The translations under genes and the position numbers were made by a program. A stretch of DNA of 64,000 nt from Sphingomonas sp. GTDB lineage: Bacteria; Pseudomonadota; Alphaproteobacteria; Sphingomonadales; Sphingomonadaceae. Of this stretch, positions 37,963 through 46,527 are shown in pieces. Under the pieces are notes generated by a model, which worked only from the letters and a program-made list of their open reading frames with translations, was not told the DNA's origin and searched no databases. The stretch lies in NCBI RefSeq assembly GCF_019749955.1, contig NZ_JAIEPC010000023.1, positions 62,001 through 126,000 on the forward strand, written 5' to 3'. Position 1 is the stretch's first letter, and every line of letters begins with the position of its first letter.

Positions 37963-38691
37963 TCACACCGATGTCGTCAGATCGATCAGCCAGTCGGGCG
38001 AGACCGACACGATCGCCCCTTCGACGATGTGATCGCCGCCGGTCAGGATCAGCAGGCCAACCACCGCGAGCAAGCTGCCGAGCACGCGCTTGCCGCTTTG
38101 CCCGCCCGACAGCATCCTGCCGCGCCATGACGCGAGCAATTGCCGCGTGGCAAAGGCCAGCACCAGCAATACACTGGCGATCCCCAGCCCGAATGCTGCC
38201 ATCGTCAGCGCAACCATGCCGAGATTAATCCCCTGCGCCGCCAGCACGGTCGCGGCGCCCAGCGTGGGGCCGACACACGGGCTCCACACCAGCCCCAGCA
38301 GCGCGCCGATCGCAAATTGGCCGAGCAGGCCGAAGCGCTCAAGCCCTGCCTGCCGCTGCGATGCCCAGTCGGCCAGTGGCGCCGCCGCCGATTGCAGCCA
38401 ATACTGAAGCTTCGGGACCAACAATGCGCCCCCGGCAATCAGCAGCATCACCGCGCCGGCATAACGTGCCCAGTCGCCATCGAAACCGCTCGCCGCACCC
38501 ACCGTCGCGAGCGCGAAGCCGACACCAGTGAACGACAGCACCAGTCCTGCCGCCAGCGCGAGCGGACCATAGCGGTGGCGCGCGCCGGCGCTGCCGAGCA
38601 CAATCGGCACCAGCGGCAGGACGCACGGTGACAAAATGGTCAGCGCACCCGCCGCATAGGCGAGCGCGGGGTTGAGCGCTTCGGTGGCCAC
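37963..38691 (-). CDS. CcdA-like thiol-disulfide membrane protein
   Basis: A 242-residue polytopic protein of the CcdA/DsbD-beta family, which passes electrons from cytoplasmic thioredoxin across the inner membrane. The two redox cysteines lie in TILSPCVLPLVPIVLG and VWSPCVGPTLGAATVL. About six hydrophobic helices are present. The GTG at 38691 follows the thioredoxin-gene stop by 4 bases; a TTG at 38715 would overlap that gene. The neighbouring secreted thioredoxin is the likely acceptor. It might serve cytochrome c maturation or another periplasmic reduction step. Confidence 0.85.
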   Translation of the reverse strand: MATEALNPALAYAAGALTILSPCVLPLVPIVLGSAGARHRYGPLALAAGLVLSFTGVGFALATVGAASGFDGDWARYAGAVMLLIAGGALLVPKLQYWLQSAAAPLADWASQRQAGLERFGLLGQFAIGALLGLVWSPCVGPTLGAATVLAAQGINLGMVALTMAAFGLGIASVLLVLAFATRQLLASWRGRMLSGGQSGKRVLGSLLAVVGLLILTGGDHIVEGAIVSVSPDWLIDLTTSV

Positions 38692-38695
38692 GATG

Positions 38696-39091
38696 CTAGC
38701 GAAGCGTCTGCGCAAGCAGTTCGTTGATCACGGCCTTGTCGGCTTTGAATTCCACCCGGCCGACTTCGCGCGCGCCTTTGTAACCGATCAGCGTGCCCTG
38801 CTTGCGCACGCCAAGTGCCTGCCAGTCGGCCTTCTGACTGTCGTAATTGACTTCGAAAATGACGAGCTTGTCATAGGCTGCATTGCCGGCGACGGCTTTT
38901 TTGATCGTACGATTTTGCGATGCGCAGACCGGGCACCACCATGCCTTGACGTCGACGAGGATGGGCTTGCCGGCGGCCCGGGCAGCCTCAAACGACGCGC
39001 GATCGAATTTCTTCACTTCGGCGGCCTGTGCGGGTGCGACCGCCACGGCAAGGGCAAGGGCGGCAATGGGAAGGAAACGGCGCAGGGACAT
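38696..39091 (-). CDS. Secreted thioredoxin-like protein
   Basis: A 131-residue protein with a signal peptide (MSLRRFLPIAALALAVAVAP, cleavage near AQA). A thioredoxin fold with the active site KAWWCPVCASQN (C53, C56) follows. The fold continues with KLVIFEVNYDSQKADWQALG and GTLIGYKGAREVGRVEFK; the usual cis-proline region is replaced by RKQGTLIG. The frame extends upstream, but the ATG at 39091 starts the signal peptide. It is directly followed by the CcdA-like gene, which would keep it reduced. The permease of the ABC operon ends 87 bases upstream on the same strand. Confidence 0.85.
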   Translation of the reverse strand: MSLRRFLPIAALALAVAVAPAQAAEVKKFDRASFEAARAAGKPILVDVKAWWCPVCASQNRTIKKAVAGNAAYDKLVIFEVNYDSQKADWQALGVRKQGTLIGYKGAREVGRVEFKADKAVINELLAQTLR

Positions 39092-39178
39092 GGCAGACTT
39101 CCTTATCGACGAGCACCCCTTCGGCGCTCGCACCAACCGAATTTCGCCAGCGCGCGCGAAACGGTTACAAGCGCGCGA

Positions 39179-40273
39179 TCAATCGAGCCGCCGCGCCTGC
39201 AACGCCAGCGCCGCCAGCGTCGCGCCGGCAAGGAATATCAGCATCGGCACGCCGTGCGCCAATACCACCAAGCCACCATCGCCGCGCAACAACGCGCCTT
39301 GGGCAGCCCGAATGAAATGGGTGAGCGGAAAAATCTGACCAACCATCTGCGCCCAACCCGGCAGCGTCTCAAACGGGTAGAAGAACCCCGACAGCAGCAT
39401 CGCCGGCAGATAAAAGGCGACCGCGCCCTGGAGCGCGGCAAGCTGCGTCGCCGCCCGCGCCGAAATCGCATAGCCGAGCACCAGGTGGCAGGCCGCGAAC
39501 AGCGGCAGCAGCGCCAGCAGCGCGGCCACGCTGCCCCGCACCGGCAGCCCGAACAGCACGACACCCACCGCCAGCACAAGCCCGCCCTGCACCGTCCCAA
39601 TCACCACATAGGGCAATAGCTTGCCAAGCAACGCCTCGACCGGACGCAGCGGCAGAATGAGCAGCGCTTCCCATGTCCCGCCCTCGCGCTCGCGGGCAAG
39701 GCTAAGCGTGCCCAGCATGATCATCGCGATCATCACCGTCACCCCGATCAGCGCCGGCAGAAACGTCCAGTCTGCCCGGCCTTGCGGATTATGGAGCCGA
39801 TCAATCCGCAGCCCGGGGCCCGTGTCGGTTACCCCGGCTCGGTCGGTCAGCGCGCGCCAATAAGCCGCCTCGATTGCCGGCACCGTAGCAGCCGTCAGTG
39901 CGGCGTTGGTGCCATCGACCACCACCTGCACCGGCGCAATCGGCGCGAACGGATTGGCGAAACTGCGCTGCGCGGGGATTTCGATGCCGATCAACGCCTT
40001 GCCCGCATGCACCTGCGCTGCCGCTTCGCCAGGCTTCAGGGTGGCGGCAAGCACCGCCACACCGGCCTCGGCACGCAATTGGCGCGCGACCAATTCACCC
40101 TGCGCAGCTGTGGGTGCCGCGATGGCAATTGTGACGCGCGCCGCATTGGGCCGGATCGCATAGCCAAAGAGCAACACCTGCAACATCGGCACCACGAGCA
40201 GCAGCGTGAAGGCAATGCGCGATCGCCGCAGCCGGATCAGCTCGATCCGCGCAATGGCAAGGATCGCCCTCAT
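39179..40273 (-). CDS. ABC-2 type transporter permease
   Basis: A 364-residue permease of the YhhJ/DrrB-like ABC-2 superfamily. One membrane helix near residues 22-40 (IAFTLLLVVPMLQVLLFGYA) precedes a large extracytoplasmic domain of about 140 residues (RVTIAIAAPTAAQGELVARQ onward). Five helices follow, including TFLPALIGVTVMIAMIMLGT, VIGTVQGGLVLAVGVVLFGL and FYLPAMLLSGFFYPFETLPG. Permeases of this type export lipids, drugs or polyketides. The ATG overlaps the ATPase stop by 4 bases. It is the last gene of the diiron-KAS III-ABC operon. Confidence 0.9.
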   Translation of the reverse strand: MRAILAIARIELIRLRRSRIAFTLLLVVPMLQVLLFGYAIRPNAARVTIAIAAPTAAQGELVARQLRAEAGVAVLAATLKPGEAAAQVHAGKALIGIEIPAQRSFANPFAPIAPVQVVVDGTNAALTAATVPAIEAAYWRALTDRAGVTDTGPGLRIDRLHNPQGRADWTFLPALIGVTVMIAMIMLGTLSLAREREGGTWEALLILPLRPVEALLGKLLPYVVIGTVQGGLVLAVGVVLFGLPVRGSVAALLALLPLFAACHLVLGYAISARAATQLAALQGAVAFYLPAMLLSGFFYPFETLPGWAQMVGQIFPLTHFIRAAQGALLRGDGGLVVLAHGVPMLIFLAGATLAALALQARRLD

Positions 40274-40992
40274 GTCCGCGTCGCGCGCGCGCGCACGGCC
40301 GCTTCAAGGGTCGCGACGCCCGCTGCCGCCGCAAGCGCGCGCGGGGTCGCCTGCGCGGCTGCACGACCGGCTTCATAGAGCAGCACCGTGGGGCAACGCT
40401 CGGCTTCGGCGAGGTCGTGGGTGCTGATCACGATCGCGTGGCCAGCCGCCGCAAGCTCGTCGAGCCAGCGCCAGATATCGTGCCGGGTCACAACATCGAG
40501 GCCGGCGGTCGGCTCGTCGAGCAGCAGCAACGGCGGCGCGTGCAGCATGGTTGCGGCGAACTGCACCCGTCGTGCCCATCCCCCCGACAACGTGCCGAAG
40601 CGCTGCGTCAACACCGGCACCAACCCGAAGCGATCAGTCGCCGCAGCGATCACCGCACGCGCTGCCGAGAGCCCATGGACATCGGCGTAGAAGCGCAAAT
40701 TCTCGGCAACGGTCAGGTCGGCATAAAGCGCCAGCCGCTGCCCCATATAGCCGATGCGCCGCCGTCGCGCCGCGCTGGCGCGACCGATCGGCTCGCCCAG
40801 CACGCTGCCGGTCCCCGTATCGGATGCGATCAGCCCCGCGAGCATCCGCAGCGTCGTCGTCTTGCCGCCGCCATTCGCACCGACCAGCCCAACCATATCG
40901 CCCGGCGCCAGCGTCAGCGTGACCCCTTCGATCACCGCACGCCCGCCATAATATTTGGCCAGGCCCGTCACGGCGATCACCGGATCAACCAT
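40270..40992 (-). CDS. ABC transporter ATP-binding protein
   Basis: A 240-residue ABC ATPase. Walker A is GLVGANGGGKTTTLRMLAGL (K44), the Q-loop region is RRRRIGYMGQRLALYADLTV, the signature is TLSGGWARRVQFA (an unusual W after LSGG), Walker B is PLLLLDEPTAGLD, and the switch histidine is in VISTHDLAEAERC. It should power the permease encoded immediately downstream (4-base overlap). The ATG at 40992 lies inside the end of the ketoacyl-synthase gene (8-base overlap), so the two are probably translationally coupled. Confidence 0.92.
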   Translation of the reverse strand: MVDPVIAVTGLAKYYGGRAVIEGVTLTLAPGDMVGLVGANGGGKTTTLRMLAGLIASDTGTGSVLGEPIGRASAARRRRIGYMGQRLALYADLTVAENLRFYADVHGLSAARAVIAAATDRFGLVPVLTQRFGTLSGGWARRVQFAATMLHAPPLLLLDEPTAGLDVVTRHDIWRWLDELAAAGHAIVISTHDLAEAERCPTVLLYEAGRAAAQATPRALAAAAGVATLEAAVRARATRT

Positions 40993-42016
40993 GTGTGTAG
41001 GCAAAGCCGCCGAACATGAATTTCGATGCCTCAGCGCCCAGCACGATCGCCATGTCCCCCGTTCGCGCCTCGCCGCGCAGCGCATCAAGCGCAATCCAGA
41101 TCGCCGCCGATCCGGTATTGCCCACCCGATCAGCATTGACGAACGCGCGCGTCGGGCAAAGCCCGAAATGTCGCGCCATCTGCGCACCGATTCGGCCGCT
41201 CACCTGGTGCGGGATGATCCGGTGCGCGTCGGCCAGATCATAGCCAAGGTCTGCGGCGGTCGCGCGCCCCGCGTCGAACAGGACATGGCCCTCCGCGCGG
41301 ATGGCTTCGAAGTCATGTTCAAACTGGTCGGCACCGACGGCAAGGCTAATGCCCGGTGCCCGCCCCATGCCGACTGCACCATACCAAGTCGCATCGATCG
41401 TCGCGCCGCAGCCCGGCGCCGACACCACCACGGCACCCGCACCATCGCCCATCTGAACGAAGTTGACGAGCTGCCCCGGCTGCGAATCGAGCGTCGCCGG
41501 GTCGAGGTAGGTCGAGGCGGTTTCCGAACCGACGATGGCGACGCGCGCGCCGGGATTGATCGTGATCAGGCCATGCGCAATCATCAAGGCATTGGCAAAG
41601 CCGGTGCAGGCCTGCCGTAGTTCGAGATGCGGCCCGGCATAGCCGAGATGATCGGCGACCAGCGCAACATTGGCGGGCAAGTGCTGTGCCGGACTCGTCG
41701 TGTGACCGATCAGATAATCGATCGACTCGATGGGCAGTCCCGCCTGATCGAGCGCGCTCTGAACGGCGCGCGCGCTGAGCTCGGGATTGCTATCTCCTGG
41801 CCGCGCGACTTCGCGCGCATCGGCAAAGTCGCGAACCAGATGACGGGTGGCGATGCCCATGCGTTCGGTGATCGCTAGCGCCCGCCGGGGATTCGCAAGC
41901 CCGAACCGTTCGGCGGCACGCGCGACGAGTGCCGCGCTCGATATCGCCGGTCCAGGCAGCGCACTGCCGGTCCCCAACACGCCGAGCTTGCGCGGGGTGG
42001 TCCAGGGCTTGCTCAC
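40985..42016 (-). CDS. FabH-like beta-ketoacyl-ACP synthase III family protein
   Basis: A 343-residue thiolase-fold condensing enzyme. The catalytic cysteine is C137 in ELRQACTGFANALMIAHG; the histidine and asparagine are H270 (RIIPHQVSGRIGAQM) and N300 (ADRVGNTGSAAIWIALDALR), giving the Cys-His-Asn triad of FabH. The N-terminus VLGTGSALPGPAISSAALVA and QMGDGAGAVVVSAPG are also family-typical. It differs from housekeeping FabH in having no fab/plsX neighbours and a long N-terminal segment, so it more likely takes part in a specialised acyl condensation or transfer. Overlaps of 4 and 8 bases join it to the diiron gene upstream and the ABC ATPase downstream. Confidence 0.85.
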   Translation of the reverse strand: MSKPWTTPRKLGVLGTGSALPGPAISSAALVARAAERFGLANPRRALAITERMGIATRHLVRDFADAREVARPGDSNPELSARAVQSALDQAGLPIESIDYLIGHTTSPAQHLPANVALVADHLGYAGPHLELRQACTGFANALMIAHGLITINPGARVAIVGSETASTYLDPATLDSQPGQLVNFVQMGDGAGAVVVSAPGCGATIDATWYGAVGMGRAPGISLAVGADQFEHDFEAIRAEGHVLFDAGRATAADLGYDLADAHRIIPHQVSGRIGAQMARHFGLCPTRAFVNADRVGNTGSAAIWIALDALRGEARTGDMAIVLGAEASKFMFGGFAYTHG

Positions 42017-42699
42017 GCGGTGAACAGGCCGTCGAGGAGGCGCGCGACATCGCGGCGGACCGCATCGGGATCGACCGACAAGGCGTCAAAGGACTCACCG
42101 GCCAGCGCGATAATGTCGGCCATCGCCTCACGCGCCGCCGCGCCCACGTTGCGCAACCGGGCCACCGGCAGCCCGGCAATCGCCAGCGTGCGCGACACGC
42201 GGACATGCCGCGCTTCGTCGCGGTGAATGCGCGCGAAAATCCGGTGGAGCTGCCGTTCGGCGGCGATCGGCGTGCCAGGTCGGATCAGGCGCGCGATCAC
42301 GAGGCATAGCGCGGCATCGATCGCGGCAATTCGGCCAAGGTGAAGCCCTGCCCCGCCCCGGCCCAGGCTGATATGGAATCGCTTCGATGCGTGCAGTGCC
42401 GCGCTGGTGCGGTCGATTGACGGCAGGCTGGCCGCGACTTGCTTGAGCAAGACGTCATGGACCCGTTCCTCAGCGGCGATCGTCGCGAGCGCCGCATGCG
42501 CAAGCGGCGGCGCGGCAGCCATGCCGTCGAACGCCGATGCCGCTGCTTCCTCGCCGCAGCCGAGCAGCGGCACAAGCACGGCGAGCCCCTCTGCCGTTTG
42601 GCCCGACAACCGCAGCTCAAGCGGCGCGGCAACCGCATTGACCGACCCGCCGGTCGATCGAAAGCAGAATGCGGGAGCGGCTGGCGGGCAATCGGTCAT
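42013..42699 (-). CDS. Ferritin-like protein with two ExxH diiron motifs
   Basis: A 228-residue, mainly helical protein. Two helices carry the ligand patterns E78-x-x-H81 (AAEERVHDVLL) and E162-x-x-H165 (IHRDEARHVRVS). Extra glutamates E50/E51 (GCGEEAAASAF) and E148 (IAAERQLHR) sit where the other two ligands of a four-helix diiron site would lie. The pattern resembles diiron oxygenases such as the AurF type more than storage ferritins. The ATG at 42699 is preferred; a TTG at 42717 would add six residues. Its end overlaps the KAS III-like gene by 4 bases. The likely job is oxidation of the acyl or amino product of the operon, an inference from gene order. Confidence 0.75.
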   Translation of the reverse strand: MTDCPPAAPAFCFRSTGGSVNAVAAPLELRLSGQTAEGLAVLVPLLGCGEEAAASAFDGMAAAPPLAHAALATIAAEERVHDVLLKQVAASLPSIDRTSAALHASKRFHISLGRGGAGLHLGRIAAIDAALCLVIARLIRPGTPIAAERQLHRIFARIHRDEARHVRVSRTLAIAGLPVARLRNVGAAAREAMADIIALAGESFDALSVDPDAVRRDVARLLDGLFTA

Positions 42700-42813
42700 C
42701 GGCGGGCCGGCATCCAAAATCGGGCGAATCTATGCCACATTCGCACGGGCCCCCGTGAAGGTTACACTTTGCCAATCCCTCGGTTCGACGGCTTCCCGTC
42801 AACCTTGCCGCGA

Positions 42814-43602
42814 TCAGGCGAAAATCTGCGCCAGTTCGTCGATCGACGTGCCCTCGCGAATGCGGCGCAGCTCGATATAGCTGACGGCGGCGATGGTCGT
42901 CGTAAACACCGACGACAACGTCCCGCTGATCCCGGCTGAAATCGCGGGCGCGAGATAGGCTGGACCGATCGACGCCCCGAGCAGCGACAACAGGCCAAGC
43001 GGAATCTGCAGCACCCACAGCACGACAAAAACCACCAGAAACATCGCAAAAAGCCGCCAGCGGCTGCCCCTGGTCAAGGCCCGGCTGCGCGACAAGCTGC
43101 CGAAGACGCCCTCGCGCTCCTGCACCAATACCGGCACGGCCACAGCCCAGCCGAGCGCGAGGTAAATCCCCGGCACGACCAGGAACATCAACCCGAAGAG
43201 AATCGCTATGCTTGAGACGATCCCGATCGCAAACAGCGGGAGCAGGACTGCAATCGCGGTGCCGAAGCATTCGCCAAATTGAGGGCGGCGATCATTCAAG
43301 TCCTCGATTGCAGCACGGCACAGCATCGCGTTCAACAGCCCGCCGAGAATCACCGCGAACGCCCCATAAAGCCCAAGAAAAGTAAGATCGGCCGTGATCG
43401 CACCGGCATCGGGAACGACCCCAGATTGCCCCAACGACAAAATTTGAAGCTGGTAATATTGCAGGAATATCTGCGGAATGCCGCTCACAATGAAGGCAAG
43501 CCCGAAAAACAACGGTGCGTTACGTCCGATCACCGAGAAAGTCAGGCTGATGACCCGACCGATTTCGAAATTTTCCTGAAACGCTGGTGATACTGTCGCC
43601 AT
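42814..43602 (-). CDS. Polytopic membrane protein (YciC/GDPD-membrane-domain-like)
   Basis: A 262-residue integral membrane protein with about six helices, including APLFFGLAFIVSGIPQIFLQ, LLPLFAIGIVSSIAILFGLM and LFAMFLVVFVVLWVLQIPLG. The motif VVPGIYLALGWAVAVPVLVQ followed by EREGVFGSLSRSRALTRGSR is characteristic of a family of membrane proteins related to YciC and to the membrane domain of glycerophosphodiester phosphodiesterases. Its role is unknown. The ATG at 43602 has a GGGGG eight bases upstream; an ATG at 43608 is too close to it. It is divergent from the DUF4129-MoxR operon across about 130 bases, which suggests a shared regulatory region. Confidence 0.8.
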   Translation of the reverse strand: MATVSPAFQENFEIGRVISLTFSVIGRNAPLFFGLAFIVSGIPQIFLQYYQLQILSLGQSGVVPDAGAITADLTFLGLYGAFAVILGGLLNAMLCRAAIEDLNDRRPQFGECFGTAIAVLLPLFAIGIVSSIAILFGLMFLVVPGIYLALGWAVAVPVLVQEREGVFGSLSRSRALTRGSRWRLFAMFLVVFVVLWVLQIPLGLLSLLGASIGPAYLAPAISAGISGTLSSVFTTTIAAVSYIELRRIREGTSIDELAQIFA

Positions 43603-43734
43603 GGCCATTGCCCCCGAAAGACCTGCGTGATTCTTTGGCGCCCAGCCTGCCCATCGAAAGTCAGCAAGTCCAGTCCGTTATCTCCTTGCCAAGCGGGATT
43701 GCATTCTACAGTGTCGCGCCACGCGGGAGGGTGT

Positions 43735-44406
43735 GTGACGGCGGCGCAATCAGCGGTTCATTCCGGGGCAAATCAGGCCGCGATCGCGCCCGACGTCGCG
43801 GCGGCGCATGCCAAGCTGCTGGCGGACCGGAGCATCCAGTTCGACCTGACGGCCTATCAACCACCCAAGCCACCGGCATGGTTGCGGCCGGTGCTTGAGC
43901 TTCTCAATGCGATCAGCCCCTATCTGGTCTATTTGTTCTGGGGCGCCGTCATTCTGGGGGCGCTGTTCATCGCTTTTCTGATCATCAAGGAAGCGACCGG
44001 CATGGCATGGCGCTGGCCGTGGCAGCGCGCTGTCGTCGACGAAGACCCCGACGCCGCGCTTGCCCCCGATGAATCGAAAGCGCGCACCCTGCTCGCCGAA
44101 GCCGAAGCACTGGCCGCGAGCGGCGATTATGACGGCGCGGTCCACCTGATCCTGCGCCGCAGTTTCGAGGATATCGGCGACCGCCTGCCCGATTTCGTCC
44201 GCCCCTCGCTTACCGCGCGCGACATCGCCGCTTCGCCCAGCCTGCCCGATCGCGCGCGCACCGCCTTTGCGACGATCGCGGTTGTCGTCGAAGCCGCGCT
44301 GTTCGCGCGCACCCCGGTCGGGGTCGAAGGGTGGCAGCGCGCACGCGACGCCTATGCCGATTTCGCGCTGCGCGGCACCTGGAATCGTCAGCAATCCCCC
44401 GCGTGA
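43735..44406 (+). CDS. DUF4129-containing membrane protein
   Basis: A 223-residue protein from a GTG at 43735 with GGGAGG four bases upstream. One membrane helix lies near residues 69-88 (YLVYLFWGAVILGALFIAFL), with an N-terminal segment outside and a C-terminal cytoplasmic domain. That domain reads LLAEAEALAASGDYDGAVHL, ILRRSFEDIGDRLPDFVRPS, LTARDIAASPSLPDRARTAF, the DUF4129 pattern. DUF4129 proteins occur beside MoxR, DUF58 and transglutaminase genes. The frame is open further upstream but without a ribosome site. The stop overlaps the next start (GTGA). Confidence 0.85.
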   Translation: MTAAQSAVHSGANQAAIAPDVAAAHAKLLADRSIQFDLTAYQPPKPPAWLRPVLELLNAISPYLVYLFWGAVILGALFIAFLIIKEATGMAWRWPWQRAVVDEDPDAALAPDESKARTLLAEAEALAASGDYDGAVHLILRRSFEDIGDRLPDFVRPSLTARDIAASPSLPDRARTAFATIAVVVEAALFARTPVGVEGWQRARDAYADFALRGTWNRQQSPA

Positions 44407-45584
44407 ACAGCAGCGACGCCTTCAATCCCCGCACGATATTGTGGGCAGCCTTTGCCAGCATGATGGCGGCAGCGGCGTTCTTCCTGCTATCGACCTACGC
44501 ACCCGACTTTCGGCTCGCGGGCGAAGGCGATGCAACGCCGCTGTCGAAAAGCGGCGTTGGTTTCGCTGGCCTCGCGAAACTGCTGACGCTCACCGGCAAG
44601 CCGCCAGAGATGGCGCGCAGCGACGATGATCTCCTCGACGAGCGGCTGCTGATCGTCCCGCTGCGCCCCGACACCCCGCCCAAGGCGCTCGAAACGCTGG
44701 TCGCGCATCGCGAATCGAAGCCAACCCTGTTCGTGCTGCCCAAGTGGATCGTGGCGCCGCGCCTCGACCATGCCGGTTGGGATCAGCAGATCGGCCATCT
44801 CGAGCGTGCCGCGATCGACAAGGTGCTGGGCAAAGTCGCCGTGGTGCATATCGGCTGGCAAGAGGGTAAGGTCGCGCCGGTCATGATCGAAGATCTGTCG
44901 GTGCCCGCGCCCGAAGAAATGCAATGGCTCGAAAATTCTGAGCCTTACATTGCCGATGCGGCGGACCACGCGATTGTGAGCCAGATCGAAGGCGCCCCCC
45001 ACTGGATCCTCGCCGACCCCGATTTCCTCAACAATCAGGGCCTAGCCGACCCCACCCGCGCCGCCGCCGCCTTGCGGCTGATCCAGCGGTTGCAGGGCAA
45101 TGACGATGCGGTGATGTTCGATCTCACCTTGCTGCGCGCGGGCAATGGCATGAGCTTGCAAAAGCTGTTGGTCGAGCCGCCTTTCCTCGCGCTGACGCTC
45201 GCGCTGATCGCGGCTGCCGGTCTGGCGGTGGCGCATGGGCTGGTGCGCTTCGGCCCGGCCCGTGCCGAGGCCCGTGCCATCGCCTTTGGCAAATATGCGC
45301 TGGCGGACACCACCGCGCGGCTGTTCCGGCGCGCGGGGCGGCTGGGGTCGCTTGGCGGGCGCTATGCCGCGCTGATGCGCACCCGCGCGGGCAAGCTGCT
45401 CGGCGCACCGCCAGGATTGGCGGGCGACGCGCTCGACGCGTGGCTCGATGCCCGCGACAACACGTCGGCCCCGCGCTTCAGCGAGCTTGCCGCCGCTACC
45501 GGCGCCACGACCGACGAAGCAAGAGTGCACGCCCGCACGCGCGCGCTCAACGACTGGATTCAAAGGAGGAAGCGTGACAGTTGA
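44403..45584 (+). CDS. DUF4350-containing membrane protein
   Basis: A 393-residue protein starting at GTG 44403, which overlaps the previous stop. It has an N-terminal membrane helix (TILWAAFASMMAAAAFFLLS) and a second helix near residues 262-280 (FLALTLALIAAAGLAVAHGL). Between them lies a domain of about 210 residues with FAGLAKLLTLTGKPPEMARS and RLLIVPLRPDTPPKALETLV, the DUF4350 region. The C-terminal cytoplasmic part is basic and helical. The domain resembles glutamine-amidotransferase-like folds seen in related proteins, but a catalytic residue is not evident. It overlaps the moxR-like start by about 11 bases. Confidence 0.82.
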   Translation: MNSSDAFNPRTILWAAFASMMAAAAFFLLSTYAPDFRLAGEGDATPLSKSGVGFAGLAKLLTLTGKPPEMARSDDDLLDERLLIVPLRPDTPPKALETLVAHRESKPTLFVLPKWIVAPRLDHAGWDQQIGHLERAAIDKVLGKVAVVHIGWQEGKVAPVMIEDLSVPAPEEMQWLENSEPYIADAADHAIVSQIEGAPHWILADPDFLNNQGLADPTRAAAALRLIQRLQGNDDAVMFDLTLLRAGNGMSLQKLLVEPPFLALTLALIAAAGLAVAHGLVRFGPARAEARAIAFGKYALADTTARLFRRAGRLGSLGGRYAALMRTRAGKLLGAPPGLAGDALDAWLDARDNTSAPRFSELAAATGATTDEARVHARTRALNDWIQRRKRDS

Positions 45585-46527
45585 TGACGTCAAGGCCCTG
45601 GGCCATGCCATTCGGGGCGAAGTCGCCAAGGCGATCACCGGGCAAAGCGACACGCTCGATCTGATGCTGACCGCGCTGTTCGCGGGCGGCCATATCCTGT
45701 TGGAGGGACCTCCCGGAACCGCCAAGACGCTCACCGCCCGCGCCTTTGCCGCCGCGATCGGGGTCGATTATGGCCGGATCCAGTTCACGCCCGATCTGAT
45801 GCCGGGCGATGTCGTCGGCGGCACCATCTTCAATTTCCGCACGGGCGAATTCAGCCTCACCAAGGGGCCGGTGTTCTGCGACTTGCTGCTCGCCGACGAA
45901 ATCAACCGCACCCCGCCCAAGACGCAGGCCGCGCTGCTCGAAGCAATGCAGGAACGCTCGGTCACGTTCGACGGGACGACGCACCAGCTCAGCCCCAATT
46001 TCATGGTCGTCGCGACGCAGAATCCGATCGAGCATCAGGGCGTCTATCCGCTCCCCGAAGCGCAGCTCGACCGCTTCTTGTTCAAGCACCGCGTCGGCTA
46101 TCCCGATCTGGCGCAGGAACGCGCGATCATCGCCCAGCACGGTGCCGCCGGAGCCGATCCCTTCGCGCGCTACCCCATCACCGCGCAGACCGACGCGGCG
46201 ACGCTGGCTGCCGCCCGGGCGGTGGTCGATTCGGTCCGGCTGGTCGACGAAGTCGTCGATTATGTCGCGACGCTCATCCGCGCGACGCGCACCAACACCC
46301 AGCTCGAAGTCGGCGCGTCACCCCGCGCTGGCGCGATGCTCGCCCGCGCCGCCCGCGCCCGCGCCGCGCTCGAAGGGCGCGACTATGTCATTCCCGATGA
46401 CGTCAAGCTGCTCGCGATACCGGCGCTGCGCCACCGCGTCTTGCTCTCGCCCGCCGCGCAGATCGACGGGCGCCAGGTCGAGCAAATCGTGACCGACATG
46501 GTCGACGCGACGGAGGCGCCGCGTTGA
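45574..46527 (+). CDS. MoxR-family AAA+ ATPase
   Basis: A 317-residue MoxR ATPase. Walker A is LLEGPPGTAKTLTARAFAAA (K51), Walker B is CDLLLADEINRTPPKTQAAL, sensor 1 is VVATQNPIEHQGVYPLPEAQ, and the arginine-finger region LDRFLFKHRVGYPDLAQERA follows. The lid carries EVGASPRAGAMLARAARARA and IPDDVKLLAIPALRHRVLLS. MoxR proteins act as chaperones that activate partner complexes, often with VWA- or DUF58-type proteins. GTG 45574 has an exceptionally strong AAAGGAGGAA three bases upstream. The stop overlaps the DUF58 gene start. Confidence 0.95.
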   Translation: MTVDDVKALGHAIRGEVAKAITGQSDTLDLMLTALFAGGHILLEGPPGTAKTLTARAFAAAIGVDYGRIQFTPDLMPGDVVGGTIFNFRTGEFSLTKGPVFCDLLLADEINRTPPKTQAALLEAMQERSVTFDGTTHQLSPNFMVVATQNPIEHQGVYPLPEAQLDRFLFKHRVGYPDLAQERAIIAQHGAAGADPFARYPITAQTDAATLAAARAVVDSVRLVDEVVDYVATLIRATRTNTQLEVGASPRAGAMLARAARARAALEGRDYVIPDDVKLLAIPALRHRVLLSPAAQIDGRQVEQIVTDMVDATEAPR

